64,000 nt of DNA from JANXXV01 sp038230275. GTDB lineage: Bacteria; Acidobacteriota; Terriglobia; Bryobacterales; Bryobacteraceae. Position 1 is the first letter of the stretch. Each line of letters opens with the position of its first letter. The stretch lies in contig JBBRNO010000002.1 in the NCBI GenBank assembly GCA_038230275.1, forward strand, positions 51,260 to 115,259, given 5' to 3'. A program made the position numbers and the translations under genes. The notes beneath the pieces are model-generated. The model searched no databases. It saw only the letters and a program-made list of their open reading frames with translations, and had not been told where the DNA came from. Positions 40,868 through 48,424 of the stretch are shown here, piece by piece.

Positions 40868-40976
40868 GGCACCCCTCGTCGGGTTGATTAGCGCCCAGTA
40901 TAGCACACGGACAGTATTAGTTAAAGTGAAAATATAACCCTGGTAATTTAGATTTACTTAAGTTAGACTGGCGTTT
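40868..40976. promoter_or_regulatory. Divergent gltB / LysR control region
   Basis: The minus strand carries TATACT (40897-40902 on the plus-strand map) as a good -10 for gltB, with a weak TTTAAC -35 at 17 bp. AT-rich sequence and the 8-bp palindrome ACTTAAGT (40956-40963) lie close to the regulator's GTG start. That is a plausible LysR-type binding region shared by both genes, as in gltC-gltA of Bacillus. Confidence 0.5.
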
Positions 40977-41891
40977 GTGGGTTTTGACAGTCTAATTCTG
41001 TTCCGCGACATCGTCCAAACGAAAAGCCTAAGCCGGGGCGCGGAACTAAACGGAATCTCGCCCTCCGCCGCCAGCCAACAACTGCATGAGCTGGAGAAAG
41101 GGCTGGGCGTATCGCTTCTGGACCGGTCCACCCGGCCGCTTTGCCTCACACCCGCCGGAAAGCTATACCACGAGCTTTGCCGCGATGTCCTCCGCCGCAA
41201 CGATGAGTTCCGGGTGGCTCTTGACGAGCTCCGAATCGAAATTGAGGGTACCGTCCGCATCGCTTCCATCTATTCCATCGGACTGTCTGAAATGTCGCAG
41301 CTGGAAGCGGAGTTTCTGCGGCGCGTCCCGAACGTCCGGCTGCAAATCGAATATTTGCGTCCGGAGAAGGTGTACGAATCGGTTGCTTCCGACCGTGTCG
41401 ACCTGGGTTTGGTCAGCTATCCGGAACCGACTCGCGAGATTTCCGTCATTGCCTGGCGACAGGAGGAAATGGCGCTGGCTACGGCTCCGTCCCACCCGCT
41501 CGCGGCGCGGAGCGCCATCTCCGCTATCGATCTTCAGGGAGTAGACTTCATCGCCTTCGATGAAGATTTGCCCATCCGGCGCGAAGTGGACCGTTATCTC
41601 CGCGCCGCGGGCGTCGAAGTGAACATCACCATGCACTTCGATAACCTGCAAACGATTAAAGAAGCGATCGAGCTGGGCTCTGGTGTGAGCATCGTGCCGG
41701 CAAGAATCCTCCGTAACGAACTGTTACAAGGGCGGCTGGCGGCCGTTCCCATCGCGTCCCCCGGGCTGGTCCGGCCGCTTGGCATCATTCACCGCAAGAA
41801 GAAGCGCTTTCACCGCGCGGCGCAGTCGTTTCTGGAACTTCTGCAGGAAACGCCGGCCGCAGCGGTTGCCGATCCCGTACTAACCGTCTAG
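40977..41891 (+). CDS. LysR family transcriptional regulator next to gltBD
   Basis: 304 aa. The N-terminal winged helix-turn-helix (RDIVQTKSLSRGAELNGIS and the recognition part PSAASQQLHELE) is followed by a periplasmic-binding-like effector domain. The start is a GTG at 40977. Its divergent position relative to gltB suggests control of nitrogen assimilation, like GltC; the C-terminal domain also resembles CysL/CbbR-type regulators, so the effector is unknown. Confidence 0.88.
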   Translation: MGFDSLILFRDIVQTKSLSRGAELNGISPSAASQQLHELEKGLGVSLLDRSTRPLCLTPAGKLYHELCRDVLRRNDEFRVALDELRIEIEGTVRIASIYSIGLSEMSQLEAEFLRRVPNVRLQIEYLRPEKVYESVASDRVDLGLVSYPEPTREISVIAWRQEEMALATAPSHPLAARSAISAIDLQGVDFIAFDEDLPIRREVDRYLRAAGVEVNITMHFDNLQTIKEAIELGSGVSIVPARILRNELLQGRLAAVPIASPGLVRPLGIIHRKKKRFHRAAQSFLELLQETPAAAVADPVLTV

Positions 41892-41928
41892 TGTAGCGTC
41901 CGCGAATTGGGTGGACACTACCGGAAAC

Positions 41929-41956
41929 CGCTCCTTTACAGTCGCGGCTCAGAAAC
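41929..41956. repeat. 28-nt dispersed repeat, copy 1
   Basis: CTCCTTTACAGTCGCGGCTC with flanks matches a second copy at 62268-62295 at 24 of 28 positions. Both copies are intergenic. This looks like a short REP-like element scattered through the genome. Confidence 0.5.
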
Positions 41957-42031
41957 TACTGTTGCAGCAAGCTGTTTCTTTTGTCCAGTTATTTGCCGGA
42001 CAGTACACTAGAACGGGCGGCAGCGTCCTTT

Positions 42032-42823
42032 TCACTTGCGGCGTAGTAATCGCGGCATTCCGGCTCCGTTGCCGGGCCGCAGAAGACCATTCGCCGCGAT
42101 GGGACCGAACTGTGAGTTCCGGCGTTTCGACCGAGGTGGAAATTGGGATTCCGGCCGGGATTCGATGGCCGGTATGGATGCCAATCTGGTTTCGACGGGT
42201 CCAGCGGGTGGCTCGAGATCTTCAAGGTTGGATTCCGGGCTTTCCGGCTGGTCGACTTTCGCGATGACCGACGCAGGCTGGGGCTCCGCTTCGGCTGGTT
42301 TAGGGTCGTTTCGCAAATTTGATTCTTCCCGCAAACGGAAGAGAGCTTTCATGGCGCGGTCGTGCATGCGGCTGAGGCTGGTTTCGTAGCGGAGAAGCAG
42401 TTCTAACGTCTTCTCATTGTTTGCCATACGGGTGACGGCCAGGGTGATGCGGCGAGGATTTGTCATGTTGAGTTTCGGGCCGCCTGTGGCTTTGTGTTCG
42501 TCGATGTCGATCTGCTGGGCGTCCATCTCAAGTTCGAGCGCGGTGGTTTCGTTCATCCAGGCCCGCTGCTGACGCCATTTGGCCGCCACCATTTCGTAGA
42601 CGAGGTTTGTTTCCACTCCGTCCTGGGGCTGGAATTTTTCCAGATACATGTTGAGGAGTTCGTCGAATTTCTCCTGGGACTCGTTTGAGAGCACGAGGAC
42701 CTTGGAGAGGAGTCCGTGACGCAGTGCGTTCCTGGACGATGTCTGAATGCCTTGCGGGGACTTCGTCCCGGCGGCTTTTGCGCCATTCCGGCGCGCGATT
42801 TTCCGTTTTTGCTTCGATGTCAT
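42032..42823 (-). CDS. Small-terminase-like hypothetical protein
   Basis: 263 aa. The N-terminus is strongly basic (TSKQKRKIARRNGAKAAG) and carries SSRNALRHGLLSK, a motif common in uncharacterised bacterial proteins next to terminase genes. The middle is helical with many Trp/Gln (KWRQQRAWMNETTALELEM), and the tail is Pro/Glu-rich and low complexity. The ATG at 42823 has a good GAGGT site; the frame extends to 43000 through a repeat and is not used. Divergent from the split terminase genes, it may be the DNA-recognition partner, but that is inference. Confidence 0.55.
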   Translation of the reverse strand: MTSKQKRKIARRNGAKAAGTKSPQGIQTSSRNALRHGLLSKVLVLSNESQEKFDELLNMYLEKFQPQDGVETNLVYEMVAAKWRQQRAWMNETTALELEMDAQQIDIDEHKATGGPKLNMTNPRRITLAVTRMANNEKTLELLLRYETSLSRMHDRAMKALFRLREESNLRNDPKPAEAEPQPASVIAKVDQPESPESNLEDLEPPAGPVETRLASIPAIESRPESQFPPRSKRRNSQFGPIAANGLLRPGNGAGMPRLLRRK

Positions 42824-42940
42824 GGGGACCTCTTTCGTGGTCAGAATAACGGCCGGGCAGTGCGGGTTGTTTTGGGTTTCCTTGTAAACGACTGATTCGG
42901 TTCGTACGAAAGTTTGAAAAAAGATGAACTGGCAATTTGG

Positions 42941-42972
42941 GCCGCCGATGCACGCCGATAAACACAGATAAA
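42941..42972. repeat. Periodic intergenic repeat
   Basis: Three near-repeats of about 10-11 nt: CCGATGCACG, CCGATAAACA, CAGATAAAA. On the minus strand this reads as the TATCTGTGTTTATCGGCGTG type of string that recurs between genes in many bacterial genomes. It sits just upstream of the small-terminase-like gene. Confidence 0.4.
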
Positions 42973-43112
42973 AAAGCCCTGTGCGACGGCGGCTGCGCAC
43001 GGAGCCCCGAGGGCGGTCCCATTTATTGTGAAACTCTATTTGGTTTATTTTCAGCGATGAACCGATTTTCTCGGATTGACCTCGCCGGAAGGGTTGCTAT
43101 TTTCTTTCCAGA

Positions 43113-43358
43113 ATGATGAATTGCGTGAATCGTGTGCGAAATCGACAGCGCTCGTTTGAGAAAGGGGCGATTTGCGTTGGGCGGAAGAGTCCCGTTGCGG
43201 CCTCTTCGCGCTCTAACGACTGGAGCGCGGAGCAGATGGAATGGGCGCGGTTGCGGTCGGCGATCCTGAAGGCGCTGGAGGAGTTTCCCGGCGCGCGCGA
43301 GGCGGTGATCCGCGCATTGGCGGCACTGCCAGATGTAGATAAAGGAGGAAAGATATGA
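43113..43358 (+). CDS. Small hypothetical protein upstream of the terminase genes
   Basis: Up to 81 aa. The reliable part is the C-terminal half (WARLRSAILKALEEFPGARE), an amphipathic helix with a conserved look. The start is uncertain: ATGs at 43113 and 43116, or an internal one at 43236 giving 40 aa. It overlaps the terminase ATPase gene by 4 bp (ATGA), so the three plus-strand genes form one coupled unit. Function unknown. Confidence 0.5.
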   Translation: MMNCVNRVRNRQRSFEKGAICVGRKSPVAASSRSNDWSAEQMEWARLRSAILKALEEFPGAREAVIRALAALPDVDKGGKI

Positions 43359-44116
43359 CTCGAGATTGGATGATGGCGGGAATGGACGGCGTGGAATTCG
43401 CGCGCAGGCGGCTGGGCTTTGAGCCGGACGCGAAGCAGTGCGTGATGCTGAGCAGCCGGGTGCGGCGCGGGCTTTTGAATTGTACGCGGCAGTGGGGGAA
43501 GTCCACGGTAGCGGCGATCAAGGCGGTCTTTCAGGCCGAGACGACACCGGAGAGCCTGGTGCTGGTGCTGAGCCCGACGGATAAGCAGAGCCGCGAGTTC
43601 GTGAGAAAGGCGAGCGAATATGTACGGCGGTTGGGAATCCAGCCCAGAGGCGACGGAGACAACGACTGCTCGCTGCGTTTTCCGAACGGGTCGCGGATTG
43701 TCGGGCTGCCGGGTCAGCAGGCGACGGCGCGAGGGTTCTCGGCTGTGTCGCTGCTGCTGATCGACGAGGCTTCGCGGGTGAGCGACGACCTCTACAAAGC
43801 AGTGCGGCCGATGCTGGCGGTGAGCGGCGGGGATCTGTGGCTGATGAGTACGCCGGCGGGGAAGCGGGGGTTCTTCTATGAAGAATGGGAATACGGCGGA
43901 GACCAATGGGAGCGCGTATCTGTGACGGGGGCGGAGTGCAGCCGGATCGATCCGTCGTTTGTAGCGGAAGAGCGCGTGAAGCAGGGCGACCGCTGGTTCC
44001 GGCAGGAATACTGCTGCGAGTTCGTGGATACCGAGGAAAGCATGTTCGACAGCGATGTGATCCGGGCGGCGATCACCGACGATGTGAAACCGCTGGATCT
44101 GCGGGGGGAAAAGTGA
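43355..44116 (+). CDS. Terminase large subunit-like, ATPase half
   Basis: 253 aa. Walker A-like RQWGKST (45-51) and Walker B LLLIDEAS (D137, E138) are in the spacing of phage packaging ATPases, followed by a coupling motif region MSTPAGKRGFFYEEW. It ends where a normal terminase would continue into its nuclease. The stop and the next start overlap as TGATG, so the protein is split rather than truncated. No portal, capsid or integrase gene is near, so this is a prophage remnant or a domesticated unit. Confidence 0.75.
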   Translation: MTRDWMMAGMDGVEFARRRLGFEPDAKQCVMLSSRVRRGLLNCTRQWGKSTVAAIKAVFQAETTPESLVLVLSPTDKQSREFVRKASEYVRRLGIQPRGDGDNDCSLRFPNGSRIVGLPGQQATARGFSAVSLLLIDEASRVSDDLYKAVRPMLAVSGGDLWLMSTPAGKRGFFYEEWEYGGDQWERVSVTGAECSRIDPSFVAEERVKQGDRWFRQEYCCEFVDTEESMFDSDVIRAAITDDVKPLDLRGEK

Positions 44117-44766
44117 TGGATTCGGCGATTCGGGAGAAGACCAGCGATTTCTTTATTGGCGTGGACCTGGGGCAGAAGCACGACTACACGGCGGTGTGCG
44201 TGGTGGAGCGGGCGGAAGTAATGTATGAGGCGCGGGACCCGGTGACGTGGCAGTGCCGGCGGGAGACGTGGTTTCACGTGCGGCACATGGAACGGATCCG
44301 GCTGCGGACGCCGTATCCGGAGGTCGTGGCGCGGATCAAGGAGGTGGCGATGAATGCGGCACTGGGCGAGCGGCGGACGCTGGTGGTGGATGCCACGGGC
44401 GTGGGCGCTCCGGTGGTGGATCTGTTGTGCGCGGCGGGGATCGGGTGCGAGATTGTGCCGGTGACGATAACGGGCGGAGGGGCTGGAGGGCAGCGGTCGG
44501 CTCCGAAGCGGGATTTGCTGAACGGGCTGCAGGTGATGTTCGATTTGAAGCAACTGCGGATTGCGCGGGGGCTGGCTGAGGGTGAGGCGCTGCTGAGGGA
44601 GTTGATGGGGGTGAGGGTGAAGCTGTCGGCGGTGGGCCGGGAATCGTATGGGAATGGAGGGGAAGCGCGGCACGACGATCTGGTGCTGGCGCTGGCTCTG
44701 GCTTGCTGGAAAGCTCGGGAGCCGGGGAAGTGGAACTGGTTTGGGGGGCGGCCGGATGGGTGGTGA
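44116..44766 (+). CDS. Terminase large subunit-like, nuclease half
   Basis: 216 aa RNase H-like nuclease domain of terminases. Acidic residues sit in the expected places: D17 (FIGVDLGQKHDYTA), D92 (LVVDATGVGAPVVD) and D187/D188 (RHDDLVLALALAC). The frame is open upstream inside the ATPase gene; the ATG at 44116 overlaps that gene's stop by one base. The last codons run into a 62-bp repeat that recurs about 1.15 kb downstream. Confidence 0.72.
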   Translation: MDSAIREKTSDFFIGVDLGQKHDYTAVCVVERAEVMYEARDPVTWQCRRETWFHVRHMERIRLRTPYPEVVARIKEVAMNAALGERRTLVVDATGVGAPVVDLLCAAGIGCEIVPVTITGGGAGGQRSAPKRDLLNGLQVMFDLKQLRIARGLAEGEALLRELMGVRVKLSAVGRESYGNGGEARHDDLVLALALACWKAREPGKWNWFGGRPDGW

Positions 44767-44808
44767 AAAATGGCCACGATGAATGGGATCAATGGGATGG
44801 GAATTGGG
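44745..44808. repeat. ~63-bp dispersed repeat, copy 1
   Basis: Begins in the last codons of the terminase nuclease gene and contains GATGAATGGGATCAATGGGA. It matches 45897-45959 with only a few differences. Internally it is built from AATGGGAT units. Confidence 0.65.
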
Positions 44809-44912
44809 CACGTTCCGATTGGTCCTCACCGGAATCGGAAGTACCGTTCGGACGGTTGCCCGGCTCCGCACCAGGATTGACTGGGATTGCGGAGCCGGTT
44901 AGGCTGGAAATC

Positions 44913-45309
44913 TTGGACCTGACCGTTCGCATTTCCGACGAACTGGTGGCTCACCCGGGGCGGCGAAGCCGTTCATGACCAACTGAAGATCCGCGCCCTG
45001 GAAGCGTTCGTCCTCGAAGAACTCGGGGCCGGACGCATCAGCGAATTTCACTTGCGCAAGATGCTCGGCCTGGGCGGTATTGCGCTGGATGGCTTCCTGA
45101 AGGGGCACGCTATCTATCAGGAATATACCCTTGAGGACTTCGGGGAAGAACGAAGGGCTCTGAAAGAGCTTGGATTCTAAGCCCTTGCGGTTGGTCATCG
45201 CCGATACCGGCCCCATTGACTATCTGATCCTCATCGGGCAAGGCGATCTGGTTCCGCAGCTGTTTTAACACGTGGCGCTTCCCCGCGCCGTGGAGCGCGA
45301 ACTCTCTTG
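44913..45309 (+). pseudogene. Decayed UPF0175 antitoxin / DUF3368 toxin copy
   Basis: A near-duplicate of the module at 46148-46913. Antitoxin part (44913-45180): the ATG of the other copy is TTG here and an extra G in CACCCGGGGCGG shifts the frame, so only LDLTVRISDELVAH is in frame before the break. Toxin part (from about 45181): VIADTGPIDYLILIGQ is recognisable, but a TAA replaces GAA after QLF, and the copy ends at a TGA soon after ERELS. Neither product can be full length. The match continues upstream to about 44812. Confidence 0.8.
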
Positions 45310-45371
45310 AGGGACCGATGGATGGGTGGGGTAGACTCCTGACCTTGGCCGCAGCCGATTGAACCCCGAGT

Positions 45372-45584
45372 TTAGAGAAGGTCCCGAAATTGTTCCGCAG
45401 AAATCCCAGCGTCCCGAACGATGCCGCCCATGGTTGAGGCGTCCACAGGATTGTGCCTTGGGATGGTTAGAATCCGCACGCCGTCGGTCATGACTATGTG
45501 CTTGGCTTGTCTCGCGACGTGGAAGCCAATTTTTTCGAGCGCCTTCACGGCCCGAAGATGAGGGATTCCAGGGATTTTCGGCCC
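45372..45584 (-). pseudogene. hicA: HicA-like toxin, start codon missing
   Basis: Directly after hicB on the minus strand there is a HicA-like frame of about 70 codons, reading PKIPGIPHLRAVKALEKIGF, then a segment with the probable catalytic His (ARQAKHIVMTDG) and TMGGIVRDAGISAEQF. The codon where Met would be expected is GGG, and the frame is separated from the hicB stop by one codon. The first usable start is a GTG at 45548, which would remove the first beta strand. HicA is an mRNA-cleaving toxin; this copy is probably silent or weakened. It is too short for ordinary ORF calling. Confidence 0.6.
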
Positions 45585-45587
45585 TTG

Positions 45588-45785
45588 TTAAGCCGGAATC
45601 TCCACTTCCCTTAAATTCTGCTCGCCAGCGAGTTGGCGGGCGACTTCGAGATATTCCCGGATCGCGTCCTGAATGTTCGCCAAGGCTTCCGCTTCCGTGG
45701 CGCCTTGCGACCAGCAACCTGGGAGGCCAGGACAGGAAACGCTATATCCTTCTTCGGTTGGCATCAAAGCAACTGGGTCCTTCAT
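45588..45785 (-). CDS. hicB: HicB-like antitoxin
   Basis: 65 aa partial RNase H-like HicB fold: EEGYSVSCPGLPGCWSQGAT is the typical sequence around its second and third strands, followed by EAEALANIQDAIREYLE. It lacks a separate DNA-binding domain. It would neutralise the HicA encoded just downstream, whose start codon seems lost. The pair sits between the two copies of the UPF0175/DUF3368 duplication. Confidence 0.82.
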   Translation of the reverse strand: MKDPVALMPTEEGYSVSCPGLPGCWSQGATEAEALANIQDAIREYLEVARQLAGEQNLREVEIPA

Positions 45786-46147
45786 GCTGGAAGTTTAGCA
45801 TTCCGTTGCGCCATAATGTAGTCCAGACGATCACGGCTTGCCTGCCTTCTGGAGACTATTTCGCCTCCCGGAGGTTGTCGCTCTTTGCAGCTTGGAGGGC
45901 GGCCGGATCGGTGGTGAACCATGGCCATGATGAATGGGATAAATGGGATGGGAATTGGACGAGAGTCTACCCCTTGGTCCGACGGCGTGTGCGCAATGGG
46001 CACTGATGGAATGCCGGCACAATCCCGATGTGATGGTTCCGGGCAAGTTCCGATTGTTCCTCACTGGAATCGGAAGTACCGTTCGGACGGTTGCCGGGCT
46101 CCTAAGCAGGATTGACTGGGATTGCGGATCCGGTTAGGCTGGAAATC
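45786..46147. other. Intergenic stretch with duplicated sequence
   Basis: No gene seen. It holds the second copy of the ~63-bp repeat (45897-45959). From about 46040 to 46147 the sequence matches 44812-44912, the region before the decayed antitoxin copy (shared TCGGAAGTACCGTTCGGACG). The ~80 bp between (45960-46040) are absent from the first copy. Confidence 0.6.
45897..45959. repeat. ~63-bp dispersed repeat, copy 2
   Basis: Matches 44745-44808 (GATGAATGGGATAAATGGGA core). Together with the downstream antitoxin/toxin similarity it marks an imperfect direct duplication whose copies lie about 1.15 kb apart, with hicBA between them. Confidence 0.65.
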
Positions 46148-46414
46148 ATGGACCTGACCGTTCGCATCTCCGACGAACTGGTGGCTCACCTGGGCGGCGA
46201 AGCCGTTCATGACCAACTGGAGCGCCGCGCCCTCGAAGCCTTCGCGCTCGAAGAACTCCGGGCCGGACGCATCAGCGAAGTCCAGTTGCGCAAGATGCTC
46301 GGCTTGGGCCGCATTGCGCTGGATGGCTTTCTGAAGGGGCACGGTATCTATCAGGAATATACCCTTGAGGACTTCGAGGAAGAACGAAGGGCTCTGAAAG
46401 AGCTTGGGTTCTAA
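46148..46414 (+). CDS. UPF0175 family antitoxin
   Basis: 88 aa helical protein: MDLTVRISDELVAHLGG, then EALRAG-type helix ALEELRAGRISEVQLRKMLG and a C-terminal YTLEDFEEERRALKELG. UPF0175 proteins are usually antitoxins for DUF3368/PIN toxins, which is the gene that follows and overlaps it. The frame is open to 46112, but the ATG at 46148 starts the family sequence. A damaged copy lies at 44913. Confidence 0.82.
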   Translation: MDLTVRISDELVAHLGGEAVHDQLERRALEAFALEELRAGRISEVQLRKMLGLGRIALDGFLKGHGIYQEYTLEDFEEERRALKELGF

Positions 46415-46913
46415 GCCCTTGCGGTTGGTGATCGCCGATACCGGCCCCATCAACTATCTGATCCTTATTGGGCAAGCCAATCTGCTTCCGCGTCTGTTTG
46501 AACACGTGGCACTTCCCCGCGCGGTGGAGCGCGAACTCTCCGACGCGGATGCCCCGGACTTGGTGAGGAACTGGATCGCCGCACCGCCCATGTGGCTTGA
46601 AATCCACGACATTATAGGGCTGCCCCAGGTGTCCGGCCTGGATGAGGGCGAAACCGCCGCTATTTGTTAAGCCGAATACTTGCACGCCGACTTACTGTTG
46701 CTGGATGAGCGCAACGGTTACCGCATAGCCACAGGAAGAGGTCTGCGGGTCACTGGCACGCTCGGTGTACTGGATATGGCGGCAGATAAGTCTCTGATCA
46801 ACTTTGCGGAAGCGATCCGCGCGCTGGAGCGCACCAACTTCCGGCGGCCAGCAGCTTTGCTCAACGCTCTGCTGAAAAAACATGGCGAAGGCTGCGATGG
46901 CGGAATCGACTAA
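46404..46913 (+). pseudogene. DUF3368 (PIN-like) toxin with in-frame stop
   Basis: A PIN-type RNase of the DUF3368 family in one frame, interrupted by a TAA at 46668-46670 after GETAAIC. The sequence continues in the same frame as AEYLHADLLLLDERNGYRIA to the stop at 46913. All the acidic PIN residues are present (VIADTGP, DEGET, LLLLDERNG), but they lie on both sides of the stop. The start is probably a TTG near 46404-46425 overlapping the antitoxin. A single nonsense mutation has thus likely silenced an otherwise well kept toxin. Confidence 0.82.
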
Positions 46914-47018
46914 GTTCGTTCCCTTACCATCCGTCCTGCTCTGCTGGCGCCGATTCAGGATGCCGCGGACAAGCCCTCGCTACCCGCCAATAACGAACAG
47001 AGTCGCTGGATCGAATGA
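46914..47018 (+). other. Possible antitoxin remnant before the PIN gene
   Basis: A 34-codon open stretch (ALLAPIQDAADKPSLPANN and ending QSRWIE) stops 7 bp before the GTG of the following VapC-like gene, where an antitoxin would normally end. It has no start codon of its own and follows the DUF3368 stop in the same frame. I cannot assign it to a family. Confidence 0.3.
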
Positions 47019-47025
47019 CGCTGCT

Positions 47026-47439
47026 GTGATCGACGCGAACGTTCTGGTCTACGCCTTCTGGAGTGACGCCGAGCACCACGGCCCATCCCGCCGGCTCTTG
47101 GAAAGTTCGCACGACCCCGCAGCAACTCTATGCGTTACCTCGCAGGTACTCGCCGAATTTTTCTCGGTTGTTACCAATGGAAAGCGAGTTGCGATACCGC
47201 GCACACCGGGTGAGGCGATAGACGCGATACTCGCTCTACCAGGGGTAGTGGTATTACCGGTCCCCCCCAGCGCCGTCTTTCATTGGCTGGAACTTCTGCG
47301 GAGACGGCCAGTCACCGGCGCAATGATATTTGACATTCAACTGGCTGCTACGATGCCGGCGAACGATGCCCTGCGGATCTACGGCTACAACCGGAGAGAC
47401 TTTGAGCGATTTGCTGAACTTGCAGTTGTTACACCGTAG
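47026..47439 (+). CDS. VapC-like PIN domain toxin
   Basis: 137 aa PIN RNase: VIDANVLVYAFWSDAEHHG (first Asp), SQVLAEFFSVV (Glu), GAMIFDIQLAATM (Asp), and the typical end YNRRDFERF. The start is a GTG at 47026; the frame is open further to 46882 but overlaps the previous gene and is not family-like. Appears intact. No complete antitoxin gene is visible directly upstream. Confidence 0.8.
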   Translation: MIDANVLVYAFWSDAEHHGPSRRLLESSHDPAATLCVTSQVLAEFFSVVTNGKRVAIPRTPGEAIDAILALPGVVVLPVPPSAVFHWLELLRRRPVTGAMIFDIQLAATMPANDALRIYGYNRRDFERFAELAVVTP

Positions 47440-47524
47440 AGCCGATGCCCGATCTCAGTTCCGGAGGGTATTGCCAATTTTGCAATTGCTTCGCGACTGC
47501 CGATCCTCCGCTGCAAGGACACAA

Positions 47525-47561
47525 AAATGCCGTCCAGCCCTTACAGGCACGGACGGCATTT
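47525..47561. terminator. Terminator at the end of the exb/TPR operon
   Basis: An 11-bp perfect stem, AAATGCCGTCC at 47525-47535 with GGACGGCATTT at 47551-47561, 15-nt loop and a T run on the minus strand (TTTTTGT). It lies 23 bp after the last minus-strand gene of the tgt-to-TPR series. Confidence 0.88.
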
Positions 47562-47583
47562 ACAATCGGTTGAACTTCAGTAA

Positions 47584-48420
47584 TTACTTCCCGTCCCCGC
47601 CGGCGCTCTTCTTCAGAGCACGCTCAGCCTTGAGCTTCTTCGTCTCAAGAGCCTTCTGTACCCAATTGTCGGCGATGTCCACTTCTCTCTTGTAGTCTTC
47701 CGCATTGTCGGCCAAATCGGCACGTTCGCGAATCAGCAGATTCATGTAAGCCATCGCGTCGTCGTATTGCGGGTCCACATCCAGCGCCTTCTGCAGATTC
47801 TTGATACCCGACTCCACCATGGGACCATACTGCGCCTTCAGTTCTTCCTTCAGCTTCTTGTCCTTAATGGGACCCGGATCTTCGGGCTTCATTCCCAGCT
47901 TGGCCCGCGCCGTGGCAAGCTGCGGATACCATTTGGCCCAGGTGATGACACCCAGACTGTAGTAGGCTTCCTTATTCTTGTCATCGATCTGCGCCAGCTT
48001 CTCGTACCATTCCTTGGCTTCATCCAGCTTCTTGATCTTGGATTCCAGCCCGGTCGCACCCTGCGCCTCACTGTAGTGGAGCGAAGCGAGCGACGTCACC
48101 GCCACCGTGTTCTTCGGGTCCTGTTCCAGCACCTTCAGGAACTGGTCGCTGGCGGCCTTCGCGTTTTGCAGATTCTCCGGCGACTCGGCTCCCGGAATAT
48201 ATTGGCTCATGTAAGCCGTCGCCAGATACAGGCGGGCATTGGGGTTGGTTCCGTCCAATTCCACCGCGGTCTTGAAATGCTCCACCGCTTCCACGTACTT
48301 GGCGTTCTTGAAGGATGCCACGCCCTTGTTCAGCTCGTCGCGCGACTTCAGCTTGTCGCAGCCGGTCGAGAAAAGAGCGAGGATCGTAAGGCTGGTAACC
48401 GCGAGAATTGTCCTTTTCAT
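47584..48420 (-). CDS. TPR repeat lipoprotein
   Basis: 278 aa. A lipoprotein signal with lipobox LFSTGC (Cys20) places it at a membrane facing the periplasm. The rest is helical with tetratricopeptide-like repeats (KYVEAVEHFKTAVELDGTNP, YYSLGVITWAKW, ALDVDPQYDDAMAYMNLL). It ends the tonB-exbB-exbD-exbD gene series, separated from the second exbD by only 4 bp, so it probably serves the same energy-coupled envelope process. Confidence 0.85.
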   Translation of the reverse strand: MKRTILAVTSLTILALFSTGCDKLKSRDELNKGVASFKNAKYVEAVEHFKTAVELDGTNPNARLYLATAYMSQYIPGAESPENLQNAKAASDQFLKVLEQDPKNTVAVTSLASLHYSEAQGATGLESKIKKLDEAKEWYEKLAQIDDKNKEAYYSLGVITWAKWYPQLATARAKLGMKPEDPGPIKDKKLKEELKAQYGPMVESGIKNLQKALDVDPQYDDAMAYMNLLIRERADLADNAEDYKREVDIADNWVQKALETKKLKAERALKKSAGGDGK

Positions 48421-48424
48421 GAGA

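Noticed and set aside
45265..45717. 150-codon minus-strand frame over hicBA
   Set aside because: It is out of frame with both hicA and hicB, whose own frames match their families.
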